The notes under the pieces: generated by a model | Database searches by the model: none | Seen by the model: only the letters and a program-made list of their open reading frames with translations | Told to the model about the DNA's origin: nothing | Program-made: the position numbers and the translations under genes | Shown here: one piece after another, positions 7,623-14,547 of the stretch | Layout of the letters: every line of letters starts with the position of its first letter | Numbering within the stretch: the stretch's first letter is position 1 | NCBI GenBank assembly: GCA_937968035.1 | Contig: CALBTS010000534.1 | Location: 1-25,850, forward strand | Reading direction: 5' to 3' | Length of the DNA: 25,850 bases | Source of the DNA: an uncultured Methanomethylovorans sp. | Lineage (GTDB): Archaea; Halobacteriota; Methanosarcinia; Methanosarcinales; Methanosarcinaceae

Positions 7623-8371
7623 TCTTCTTCTCCCCCAACAGCTTTCCAATAATCAGTCTTCCCATCCCTCAACATCACCGTCAGATCCATTCGCCTCAAA
7701 TCCCCAGCAGTCGTGGCGGGCTTACTTTTTTGCCACTCCAATGCAGCGGTCTTGTAATGCCCTTTCTGAAGTGCGCCCAACAAATTCTTGTACCTCATCA
7801 ACCCACCACGTCCAGCCATATACGCAATGTTCACAAGCGCTGCATACCTCACCTGATCTATATGGAGGTCGTACTTACTCACTGCGTAGTCCGCATCTTC
7901 CATGGCTATATGGAGGTCGTACAGAAACAAAGGCTCAACCATCCACTCAGGGATTCGACTCCCAATTTGAAGAGAATGCCCAATCCCCACAGTCGGGTGG
8001 CCGGTCGGACACATATAAACTTTATTTGTCTCCCCTTCGTACACCCCGAACATGGACCGGTAGTCGATAATTCGATTCTCCGCGAGGACAGGCTCCTCTA
8101 CCGCTACGTCCTCTTCCGTTTCCGCAATGGCCTTCGGCTTGGGGCTGTTGCCAACCAGTGGGACTGGGCCCTGTTGGCTACTCATGGCCGGGGGCTTTTC
8201 TTCAATCGGACGGCCAAGGGCTTTCTTCGCCATCCAATAGCCAGTAAACAATAGCCCAGCCGCAACCATAAGGATACCGATGATCAGACCGACTTTCTTC
8301 ACAACCCCAGATACATCTGCGACCCGAAGTTGCTGTCGGATCTGAGCTTTTAAGATATCTTCGTCATTCAT
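7619..8371 (-). CDS. GH24 lysozyme (endolysin) with N-terminal membrane anchor
   Basis: The start chosen is ATG at 8371 (MNDEDILKAQ), just after the small membrane gene. The 250-residue protein has a cytosolic 26-residue start, a membrane helix near residues 27-48 (VGLIIGILMVAAGLLFTGYW), a Pro/Glu-rich linker to about residue 100, and a GH24 muramidase domain. The active site reads YEGETNKVYMCPTGHPTVG: Glu112, eight residues, Cys121, five residues, Thr127. This is the T4-type triad with Cys in place of Asp, a variant known in some phage lysozymes. GIGHSL and RYAALVNIAYMAG are further family marks. The membrane helix could be a signal-anchor-release or a permanent anchor; this needs testing. 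It cleaves the glycan strand of peptidoglycan. Confidence 0.88.
   Translation of the reverse strand: MNDEDILKAQIRQQLRVADVSGVVKKVGLIIGILMVAAGLLFTGYWMAKKALGRPIEEKPPAMSSQQGPVPLVGNSPKPKAIAETEEDVAVEEPVLAENRIIDYRSMFGVYEGETNKVYMCPTGHPTVGIGHSLQIGSRIPEWMVEPLFLYDLHIAMEDADYAVSKYDLHIDQVRYAALVNIAYMAGRGGLMRYKNLLGALQKGHYKTAALEWQKSKPATTAGDLRRMDLTVMLRDGKTDYWKAVGGEEE
7858..7922 (-). repeat. Exact 17-bp direct repeat, 48 bp apart, in lysozyme gene
   Basis: CTATATGGAGGTCGTAC occurs at 7858-7874 and again at 7906-7922, in the same frame, and encodes YDLHI twice. The spacing equals 16 codons. It probably arose by a local copying event inside the catalytic domain. Confidence 0.85.
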
Positions 8372-8372
8372 A

Positions 8373-8489
8373 TTACAACACCTTCCCGACAAGGAATCCC
8401 GCAATGAAGACAGCAGACAGGACAACGCCAATGATTATCCAACCGAACGTCTCGAAGAAACTATCTGGGTCTGGATATTTGTTCGTCAT
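8373..8489 (-). CDS. 38-residue single-span membrane protein, lysis-module candidate
   Basis: ATG at 8489 has GGAG with an 8-base AAAAGGTG spacer. The product MTNKYPDPDSFFETFGW continues into one hydrophobic helix (IIIGVVLSAVFIAGFLVG, residues 18-35) and ends KVL. It overlaps the end of the upstream coiled-coil protein by 29 bases, and its TAA precedes the lysozyme ATG by one base (TAATATG). Such short single-span proteins next to a lysozyme are candidate holins, pinholins or antiholins. Assignment is by size, topology and position. Confidence 0.7.
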   Translation of the reverse strand: MTNKYPDPDSFFETFGWIIIGVVLSAVFIAGFLVGKVL

Positions 8490-8853
8490 CACCTTTTCTC
8501 CTTAAACCGACCTGTGCCTCTAGGTGGGTAAGTCTATGGTCAAACTCATTCATTTGCCCATCTATCCTGCTTACAAGTCTATCAATATTCTTAACCAATA
8601 CCTCCATTGCCTTATCATTTCTATGATGCCAGCCTTCAGAACTTTTGCACTTTTCCTCGTAAATGCTCGACAATCTTATCATCTCCCTCTTGAGTGACTC
8701 GACGCACTTACGGTTATCTTCTATCATCGATAGAATTTTCTCATGCTCCTTCATGTGCCCTATCTGCCACCGAGTCGTCTTCTCGATAAAGATGTACGCA
8801 ATCAAGGCACACAATGCGGATACAACCGTGCTGACAATGGCGCTGATCTCCAT
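8461..8853 (-). CDS. N-terminal membrane segment plus coiled coil, lysis-module protein
   Basis: The start is taken as ATG at 8853 because GGAG lies nine bases upstream, inside the end of the previous gene. Upstream in-frame ATG (8871) and TTG (8886) lack such a site. The 130-residue product has a membrane helix near residues 4-23 (SAIVSTVVSALCALIAYIFI) and then a long, charged heptad-like region (KEHEKILSMIEDNRKCVESL through QMNEFDHRLTHLEAQV). This layout is seen in phage proteins next to lysozymes, either inner-membrane spanin components or haemolysin-XhlA-like proteins. No certain family can be given. Confidence 0.75.
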   Translation of the reverse strand: MEISAIVSTVVSALCALIAYIFIEKTTRWQIGHMKEHEKILSMIEDNRKCVESLKREMIRLSSIYEEKCKSSEGWHHRNDKAMEVLVKNIDRLVSRIDGQMNEFDHRLTHLEAQVGLRRKGDDEQISRPR

Positions 8854-8857
8854 CTCA

Positions 8858-9046
8858 CTAAGCTCCGTCATAAATGAGGTAACCAACGCACTGTTCTTTG
8901 TCTCTACCAGTTGGCATTACTCCAATAGCCCGTATCACGTTAGTCGTGCTATCGATAGTCTCAAGCTTTGTTTCGAGGGCTGTGAGCGCTTCCTCAACAC
9001 TATTTTTGAGGCCTGTAGAATATGGTACAACGGCATAATTTGCCAT
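8858..9046 (-). CDS. Small conserved-looking phage protein
   Basis: A 62-residue soluble protein with ATG and a TAGGAGTAGACC ribosome binding site, the same leader as several neighbouring virion genes. The sequence starts MANYAVVPYSTGLKNSVEEALTAL, has one amphipathic helix (residues 12-30), and then beta-like VIRAIGVMP and GYLIYDG. Its position between head-tail genes and the lysis module suggests a virion or assembly accessory. No motif gives a function. Confidence 0.7.
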   Translation of the reverse strand: MANYAVVPYSTGLKNSVEEALTALETKLETIDSTTNVIRAIGVMPTGRDKEQCVGYLIYDGA

Positions 9047-9055
9047 GGTCTACTC

Positions 9056-9445
9056 CTAAGTCGGGTCGTTAAAGGTTATATTCCACGCAGGCACGTCTAC
9101 CTGGGTCGCTGCTGCAAGGGCCTGCGAAGAGCATGTGGTTGTCACAAGAACAGCCGTAGACGATACAATAGACACATGTGTAGCGGTGCCCTCGTAGTCC
9201 ACATCGACAGCGCTCTGTGCCGCAACAGTAAGTTTTCTGCCACCACTCGTACCATCCGCAGGGCCTGTGAAGCTTGCACCAGATAGGGCCGCAGAGTCCG
9301 CAAGCATTACCCCGGAAGAAGCAGGCGTCGTCGTTGCGGCAGTGTAGTCAGCGGGCTCACCCGATAAGACGACAAGCTTGGCCGCATTGGTAGATATAAA
9401 GTCGAGCGCTGCGTCCAAAACGTCATCATGGACTGCTTTTCCCAT
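9056..9445 (-). CDS. Small virion protein
   Basis: This 129-residue protein starts with an ATG overlapping the upstream stop as TAATG. The N terminus MGKAVHDDVLDAALDFI then KLVVLSGEPADYT resembles a family of small phage proteins encoded close to head-tail joining genes. The C-terminal half (GGRKLTVAAQS, THVSIVSSTAVLV) is beta-rich and ends NITFNDPT. It is probably a structural or tail-hub accessory; the role is not known. Confidence 0.75.
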   Translation of the reverse strand: MGKAVHDDVLDAALDFISTNAAKLVVLSGEPADYTAATTTPASSGVMLADSAALSGASFTGPADGTSGGRKLTVAAQSAVDVDYEGTATHVSIVSSTAVLVTTTCSSQALAAATQVDVPAWNITFNDPT

Positions 9446-10347
9446 TATGATTCTCCCATACTCAAGATAGCTATGTATTTCCCATCAGCGATGGTTGCGG
9501 TGCCACCAGTTACATTGGGTAGCACAATCTTTTTCTTGGTCATGTTAGTCAACGACCCATCCTTTGTCATCATGCAAATCCCCGTATTAGTTACGAATAT
9601 TGCGCCCATTCCACTTGAGGAAAGTTCCGTAAGATCGATATCTATAACGGTCCCCGGAACGATTCTATCTACGGAAGTCTTTGTGATGGAGTCTACGTTG
9701 GATAGGTCTGTGCCTGAAACGAAATAGATACCGGTAGTGTCTGAGACAATGAGGCCAGAAGAAATGGAGTGTACGGAAAGGATGTCCCCTTCAAAGAGGA
9801 TCAGATTGCGAACGGAATCGAACAGGAATGGGTTGAAGGGCTCAGAGAACCAGATCTCGTTATTCACGCATACGATCACGCGCCCATTGTGATAGGAAAG
9901 TATTCTCCCCGCAGGTGGGCCCATGAACTTTCTCTTGGTATCCACGCCTACATATGGGACAGCCTCCCATGCGCCATTCGTATCGTCAAGGACATAACCC
10001 CTGTCAACGCCATTAGACCAAAAGACCTTTCCAAATGCGGAGACATACGAGATTTGGCCGTTGTGTTTCAGATTGCATAGTGGGTCTGCGGTGTCCTTTC
10101 CGTCGGAGCGATACAATGTCTTGTTGGAGACGAAGTAAATATAACTCGAGTCTGCCCATAGAGAGTGACACCCAACAGAAAGAACAGGCCGGTAGCCCTT
10201 CCTTCGACTAATCCGACCTGTCTCGTCATGGTCAATATTTGTTGCGACCGAGAGATCACATATCCCCGTCTCCGGATTGAATGCGATCCTGACCGGATCC
10301 ACCCTCGTGTTCAGGCCATTGCTTCCAGTGAATATCTTGATGTCCAT
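9445..10347 (-). CDS. Beta-propeller-like packaged-DNA stabilisation / tail-hub protein
   Basis: A 300-residue protein with start overlapping the adaptor stop as TAATG. The opening (MDIKIFTGSNGLNTRVDPVR, then CDLSVATNIDHDETGRISRRKG) and repeated short blades such as SLWADSSYIYFVSNKTLYR, VFWSNGVDRGYVLDD and RVIVCVNNEIWFSEP are typical of the propeller-type stabilisation proteins related to P22 gp10, which close the portal channel. It is shorter than P22 gp10. The gene directly follows the adaptor, the same order as in P22-type head completion. This is one reason to suspect a short-tailed phage. Confidence 0.78.
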   Translation of the reverse strand: MDIKIFTGSNGLNTRVDPVRIAFNPETGICDLSVATNIDHDETGRISRRKGYRPVLSVGCHSLWADSSYIYFVSNKTLYRSDGKDTADPLCNLKHNGQISYVSAFGKVFWSNGVDRGYVLDDTNGAWEAVPYVGVDTKRKFMGPPAGRILSYHNGRVIVCVNNEIWFSEPFNPFLFDSVRNLILFEGDILSVHSISSGLIVSDTTGIYFVSGTDLSNVDSITKTSVDRIVPGTVIDIDLTELSSSGMGAIFVTNTGICMMTKDGSLTNMTKKKIVLPNVTGGTATIADGKYIAILSMGES

Positions 10348-11021
10348 TAGAAAAAGCTTTCATAGTTGATTTCTTCTGGAATCCAGACGGCCTCATCAGT
10401 GACAGGACCCATCTCGTAATCAAAGAGAGCGAGTGCATCGGAAAATAGCCTCTTGTATGTTTCCGTGTTAGGTCTATTCCCATCCACCCCGTCCTCTATA
10501 ACCTCGTACAACTTCCAGAGAGCATAGTTTACGAGGAGAGGGACGACATGATCTTCAGGCAAACATGTTGGGTGTGGTGATGCTGGAGTTAGAACTTCTG
10601 GCTTCTTATAGTAGACGACGAAGAGGTCCTCTGTGTCGCTCGGGATATCCTGATAGAATAGGTTCATGCCAGATCTCGCAACTCCCCAAACAGGCCCGAG
10701 ATGGTTCAATTGGCGGCGTCTGCGAAACAAGTGCAGCATGCTGGGGAAGATCTGTATCTGGCGATTACGAGTGATCGAGTGGCAATACCGCAGGTGCCGA
10801 TGGAAATCGTCTGGCAATGCGATAAAATTTACAGTCGTGTCTGCGTCGGTAGTGAGAGTGTCTGTAGCCTCAAGGTCAGGGATAAGGACCTTACCCGCAA
10901 CATAATAAAGGCCATGGTTAAGCTCAAGGAGAATCCTCTCGCCAGAGAACCCTGAGTCCTTGAGCTTTTCCCGTACTTGAGCGACGAGCGGAAACCCGCT
11001 GAACGTGTCAAGTATTGTCAT
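10347..11021 (-). CDS. Head-tail adaptor (connector) protein
   Basis: The 224-residue product is alpha-helical at both ends. It has ILDTFSGFPLVAQVREKLKDSG at the N terminus, IALPDDFHRHLRY in the middle, and LPEDHVVPLLVNYALWKLYEV near the C terminus. The last pattern, a Leu-rich helix followed by a YKRLFSDALALFD helix, is shared by phage adaptor proteins that bind below the portal. It sits between the capsid genes and the stabilisation-like gene, the expected place. Family is fairly sure; atomic role is by analogy. Confidence 0.8.
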   Translation of the reverse strand: MTILDTFSGFPLVAQVREKLKDSGFSGERILLELNHGLYYVAGKVLIPDLEATDTLTTDADTTVNFIALPDDFHRHLRYCHSITRNRQIQIFPSMLHLFRRRRQLNHLGPVWGVARSGMNLFYQDIPSDTEDLFVVYYKKPEVLTPASPHPTCLPEDHVVPLLVNYALWKLYEVIEDGVDGNRPNTETYKRLFSDALALFDYEMGPVTDEAVWIPEEINYESFF

Positions 11022-11023
11022 GT

Positions 11024-11293
11024 TTAATAGCCTACCGCCATCCAGTACCCAACAGCATTGGCGGTTGTCACAATCGTAACGGCACTACCAGCGCAAGGCA
11101 GGGTCTCGTTGACGACAGGGGCATCGGCAACAACGGCAGCAGCCTTCTGCTGGAGAAAAATTGCCTCGACAATGCGAAGTCCAGTATCGATATCGCCACC
11201 GGTGGACCCGCCATCAGAAGTGAACGTGCCGAACCTGACACGCTTGTTCCCCATGACGGTCGCGTTGGCTGAGATCGTTGAAGAAAAAGCCAT
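11024..11293 (-). CDS. Small head-region structural protein
   Basis: This 89-residue protein has ATG with AAGGAGTAGACC upstream. It starts MAFSSTISANATVMGNKRVR and contains STGGDIDTGLRIVEAIFLQ, a pattern I recognise from small conserved proteins near capsid genes in many tailed phages. It is beta-rich and compact. Possible roles are decoration, head fibre base or completion factor. Only position and resemblance support this. Confidence 0.75.
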   Translation of the reverse strand: MAFSSTISANATVMGNKRVRFGTFTSDGGSTGGDIDTGLRIVEAIFLQQKAAAVVADAPVVNETLPCAGSAVTIVTTANAVGYWMAVGY

Positions 11294-11345
11294 GGTCTAC
11301 TCCTTATGTGAAGCCCCATCCCGAAGGACAGGGCTATCGGTTGGT

Positions 11346-12077
11346 TTAGTCGAGTTGGAGCATGATGGGTTTGTAATCAGTGTCCACACCAGCGGTTCCG
11401 AGAACACGACCAACGAACGACCAAGTCGATGCGGTCGCAGTTGTCGGGGTGTAGACGGTAACACTACCAGCAACCCCACCAGGGATCAGCACCGCACCGA
11501 GTCCGGGAGTCCCAGCACACAGGCAGCAGGCAGGACCGGATGTCTGGTCCCAGAAATAGTAATTGGCGGGGACCACAACAGGAGAAACGCCAGCGGGGGT
11601 GTTCTCTTCGGTAGCCGTTTCGACAACAGCCATCCATGGGGAGTGAACCAGGGTGCCGAGACTCGAGGTCGTCAATGCAACACGGATCGGGTCCTCGAGA
11701 GAAATATAGATCGCAGTCCCGGAAGAAACGGCAGAACTTGAAGCGATCTTATACTGATGTCCTTCACCGGTGGCATCATTGATCTGGAGATAACCACCCT
11801 TGAAATAGCTTTCCGCATAGGTGACATTCCCACCGGCAGTAAAGGTAAGAGCAGTCGCGCCAATGGAAGTAGCAGGCATCGCCTCATCCATTACCTCAGC
11901 GGCAATCGCAGCGGCCATATTCAGCTTACCCGCAGCAAGAGCAGACGCACCTGCCTTGGCATAGCGGAACTTACGACCGTCCTTCAGAATGCGGAGGCTG
12001 CCCACTTCCTCCTTGGCGGTAGAAGAAACTTCGGTCAGCCCCTGGGCATAACCGGCTTTTTTCAATCCTTGAGACAT
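11346..12077 (-). CDS. Probable capsid decoration/stabilising protein
   Basis: The gene starts at an ATG with GGAGTATCAAAC upstream and lies 76 bases after the coat gene, separated from it by a hairpin. The 243-residue product has a charged N terminus (EVGSLRILKDGRKFRYAKAG) followed by an Ala/Gly/Thr-rich beta region (LQINDATGEGHQYKI, AIYISLEDPIRVALTT, CCLCAGTPGLGAVLIPGG). The N-terminal pattern LRILKDGRKFRYAKAG is common in structural proteins immediately downstream of coat genes. A cement or decoration role is inferred from order and composition. Confidence 0.75.
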   Translation of the reverse strand: MSQGLKKAGYAQGLTEVSSTAKEEVGSLRILKDGRKFRYAKAGASALAAGKLNMAAAIAAEVMDEAMPATSIGATALTFTAGGNVTYAESYFKGGYLQINDATGEGHQYKIASSSAVSSGTAIYISLEDPIRVALTTSSLGTLVHSPWMAVVETATEENTPAGVSPVVVPANYYFWDQTSGPACCLCAGTPGLGAVLIPGGVAGSVTVYTPTTATASTWSFVGRVLGTAGVDTDYKPIMLQLD

Positions 12078-12109
12078 GTTTGATACTCCTATAGGAAGCG
12101 CTTATTGTT

Positions 12110-12147
12110 TCAGTCCACGTTCCGGGCTTCCTTCAGAGGTGGACTGA
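12110..12147 (-). other. Hairpin after the coat gene
   Basis: TCAGTCCAC at 12110-12118 pairs perfectly with GTGGACTGA at 12139-12147 around a 20-base loop. It begins 6 bases after the coat stop codon in the direction of transcription and has no U tract after it, so it is not a classic terminator. It may protect or process the coat mRNA or reduce read-through. Confidence 0.7.
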
Positions 12148-12153
12148 TCAGAT

Positions 12154-13131
12154 TTAGTTAGCGAGAGCGCTTGCACCCTGATGGGCTTTGCGGTTGTTGA
12201 CAATCAGGTTGCCGTCCCAGTAGATCTTCATCGATTTGTCCTCGGGGGAGTCAGAAATCTTTTCCCACTTGGTACGCATGAAGTATCCATCCTTGTGGAC
12301 CGCAAACCCGATATGCTCCGTATTCAGGCAGAACAGGTGGTTCGTGGGGCAATAGTCGTCTGAGAAGATCTCGATCCCCTCGAAGTTGATGCCCGTGAAA
12401 CCAGCCTTGGCAGAAGCACTGTCATTGGTAAACCGTTGCTGCACCTGGAGAATGTCCTTCAGGATGTTGAAGATAGCCTCGGTAGTTACCACCAGGTTTG
12501 GTTTTCCACCCTGCCCATCCCGTACCTTGGCAGCAGAGATCAGGGTCCGTAGGTTGGCGAGGGAAACAGTCGTGAGAGAAGTGTTCATTTTTCCCTCCCA
12601 AGGCTTGGTCCCGTCAGAGGCTACCAGATCGTCTTCCGCAATTCCACCATAAGCGAGGGTAGAAGTCTCGTTGCAGCAGGCCCTGAGACCAGTGAGACGT
12701 TTACTATCCCCAGTAGGCAGGTCATACAGGGAAGAGGCCAGGAGAGCGGTCAGGGTTTTCTGGGCACCGGACACACGCTGGGTCACCAACTGGACCTCGG
12801 CATAGCGGCCAGAGTTTTCCAACTGGTCCACACGATAGATGGTGGCGTTACCATAGGCGTGCTTCCAGTCGTAGTAGGCAGCGTTCACAGACTCTCTGTC
12901 ATCGGAAGAAAGGGTGTCTCCCTTTGAGTAAAAGCCAGCAACCTGATCATTGTACTCGAGGGGAACACGGATCTTGTTGCCACCCGGAGGACGCTCCCAC
13001 AATCCCTTCTGATCTTTCATCAGGTGGGTAAGCAGGAAAGATGTTTTGAAAAAGATATCGGTAGCGGCACCATTGTCGGCCATAAAATAATCATTGGTAA
13101 TCGCTTCGAGTTCCTCAAAAGGTAAAGCCAT
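12154..13131 (-). CDS. Major capsid (coat) protein
   Basis: A 325-residue protein with ATG and an AAAGGAGTAGAAA ribosome binding site, the strongest in this cluster. Features of HK97-fold coat proteins are visible: a helical N-arm (LPFEELEAITNDYFM), an E-loop-like region (NKIRVPLEYNDQVAGFYSKGDTL, cited in part), a helix with QLENSGRYAEVQLV, and the C-terminal domain with VVTTEAIFNILKDILQ, HLFCLNTEHIGFAVHKDGYF and WDGNLIVNNRKAHQG. The gene follows a scaffold and precedes a decoration-type gene, the standard order. No protease gene is visible, so maturation is probably by scaffold release. Confidence 0.9.
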   Translation of the reverse strand: MALPFEELEAITNDYFMADNGAATDIFFKTSFLLTHLMKDQKGLWERPPGGNKIRVPLEYNDQVAGFYSKGDTLSSDDRESVNAAYYDWKHAYGNATIYRVDQLENSGRYAEVQLVTQRVSGAQKTLTALLASSLYDLPTGDSKRLTGLRACCNETSTLAYGGIAEDDLVASDGTKPWEGKMNTSLTTVSLANLRTLISAAKVRDGQGGKPNLVVTTEAIFNILKDILQVQQRFTNDSASAKAGFTGINFEGIEIFSDDYCPTNHLFCLNTEHIGFAVHKDGYFMRTKWEKISDSPEDKSMKIYWDGNLIVNNRKAHQGASALAN

Positions 13132-13142
13132 TTTCTACTCCT

Positions 13143-13991
13143 TTAAAGCGGTGAGCCGGTTCGCTGTGCAGATCTTGCGGCAAGCACAGATATCAAACCC
13201 CCACCCGTTCTGGTTGATTTCAGTTCATTGGGCACCCCGACCTTTCCACCTACACTCGCAGGCGCGGACGGGATAGACGATGCTGATTTTTTAACCTTCA
13301 CACTTTCGATAGCCTTTCTTTCAGCTTCCTTTCTTGCCTTCTCGATCTCGGCTTTAACGGCTGCTTCTCTCTTGGCCGCAGTAAGCTCATAGTAGGCGCT
13401 GATAGCGTTATGACCGGGGTTCGCATCCATGAACCTCTTCAAATCGCCACTGTCCCACATAGGATCGAAGTCTGGATTCTTCTCGGCAAAGGACCTGAAA
13501 GTATTCTCAAGCGATTTGGTGACAGACTGTTGCCGGTTCTGTTCCTCAATCCTTGAGATCAGGCTCCCCTCGACAGACTCCTTAAACTTGGTAAGGAACT
13601 CCTTGGGGTTTTCATTTAAAAGATCCAGAATCTCCGTATCCTCAAAGTCGAGGATCGTCTTCTGGGGCGGTACGTTCTGGACAGGCGGCTGCGCGGCCAT
13701 GGAAAACCTCGATTCCAACTCAGCGGCCCGACGCTCTGCTGCCTCTATCTTCTTCTGAAGTTCTGTAATGAGGATGTTATCACTCTTAACATCCTGTTTT
13801 ACTTCACTTTTCTCGCCTGCCTCTTCCTCGGTTGCGGGGTCCTCAACCTCTACCTGTGTTTCGTCTTTGGCCTGTCGTTCCTGAGCCTTGAATTCGACGG
13901 TGCTGGTAAGCTCCCCGGACTGTACTGGCTCAACGGGTTCTGAAGTCTCTATAGCCTCAGTTGTTTCTACGTTCGCTTCTTCATCCATCAT
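13143..13991 (-). CDS. Scaffolding protein
   Basis: This 282-residue protein is highly charged and low in aromatic residues. It has a Glu/Thr/Val-rich disordered N terminus (MMDEEANVETTEAIETSE), a coiled coil near residues 77-95 (ITELQKKIEAAERRAAELES), a middle part with ILDFEDTEILDLLNENPKEF, and a basic helical end (AVKAEIEKARKEAERKAIES) followed by a basic tail that could bind coat protein. Composition and its place directly before the coat gene are those of phage scaffolds, which guide procapsid assembly and then exit. Two adjacent ATGs with CAGGAGACCG upstream mark the start. Confidence 0.88.
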   Translation of the reverse strand: MMDEEANVETTEAIETSEPVEPVQSGELTSTVEFKAQERQAKDETQVEVEDPATEEEAGEKSEVKQDVKSDNILITELQKKIEAAERRAAELESRFSMAAQPPVQNVPPQKTILDFEDTEILDLLNENPKEFLTKFKESVEGSLISRIEEQNRQQSVTKSLENTFRSFAEKNPDFDPMWDSGDLKRFMDANPGHNAISAYYELTAAKREAAVKAEIEKARKEAERKAIESVKVKKSASSIPSAPASVGGKVGVPNELKSTRTGGGLISVLAARSAQRTGSPL

Positions 13992-14208
13992 CGGTCTCCT
14001 GTTTGCTGATCTTGTGTAAGTTCCTGTAGTCTATCTCATCAAAGTCGAGAGGTTCAGAGTAGAAGTACATTTCCTCGTGCTCCTCCTGATATTCGATCTT
14101 TCTCTCTATAAAGCGCTCTAACCATATAACCTCGGTTGTTACCTGCCACGATGATCCATTATGTTTTGGTAGAGAGTTTAGTCCTCTCCAAGTGTTTTTT
14201 AACGACAT
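13981..14208 (-). CDS. Small acidic protein of unknown function
   Basis: The 75-residue ORF overlaps the FmdB-like gene by 50 bases at its start and the scaffold by 11 bases at its end. The N terminus is MSLKNTWRGLNSLPKHNGSS, then WLERFIERKIEYQEEHEE and an acidic SEPLDFDEIDY. GAGGG nine bases upstream supports the ATG at 14208. It is soluble, with no motif recognised. Its place between portal- and scaffold-linked genes suggests a role in head assembly, which is only inference. Confidence 0.65.
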   Translation of the reverse strand: MSLKNTWRGLNSLPKHNGSSWQVTTEVIWLERFIERKIEYQEEHEEMYFYSEPLDFDEIDYRNLHKISKQETDDG

Positions 14209-14545
14209 GGTCCGTTACCCTCGACAAATCAACTGGATCAGGCTTGCACTTCTCGCCATCTTCCAAGTGTCTGAGTTTATTCACTTTTAGCCACTCATGG
14301 TAATTATCACGGGTGGGGTTTCTCCTGAATTCCTTATCTATGGGTTTCCCATCCGGGTTTGCCATGAGGGCGGCTTCACGAATCCATCTCGTATCCTGTC
14401 CACACACATTCACCCTCGGGGCGGCAAGCGCTTTCTTTGCAACTGCCCCACACTCAGGGCACTCCTCCTCATCAGAGTCTATGATTGCCTTGATTGCCTC
14501 GAAGGAAGCGCCACACTCCTTACACGAATAGTCATAGATCGGCAC
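14159..14545 (-). CDS. FmdB-family zinc-ribbon protein
   Basis: The start is GTG at 14545 with AAGGAG five bases upstream, inside the end of the portal gene. The N terminus MPIYDYSCKECGASFEA with Cys8 and Cys11, then CPECG with Cys29 and Cys32, is the FmdB regulatory-type zinc ribbon. The remaining residues to 128 are basic and helical (REAALMANPDGKPIDKEF, NYHEWLKVNKLRHLEDG) and lack a known domain. Family members are often annotated as putative regulators without proof. Between portal and scaffold genes it may help assembly or bind nucleic acid. Confidence 0.85.
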   Translation of the reverse strand: MPIYDYSCKECGASFEAIKAIIDSDEEECPECGAVAKKALAAPRVNVCGQDTRWIREAALMANPDGKPIDKEFRRNPTRDNYHEWLKVNKLRHLEDGEKCKPDPVDLSRVTDHVVKKHLERTKLSTKT

Positions 14546-14547
14546 GG

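Noticed and set aside
11058..11741. Plus-strand ORF of 227 codons opposite two virion genes
   Set aside because: Antisense shadow; the minus-strand genes have ribosome binding sites and recognisable patterns.
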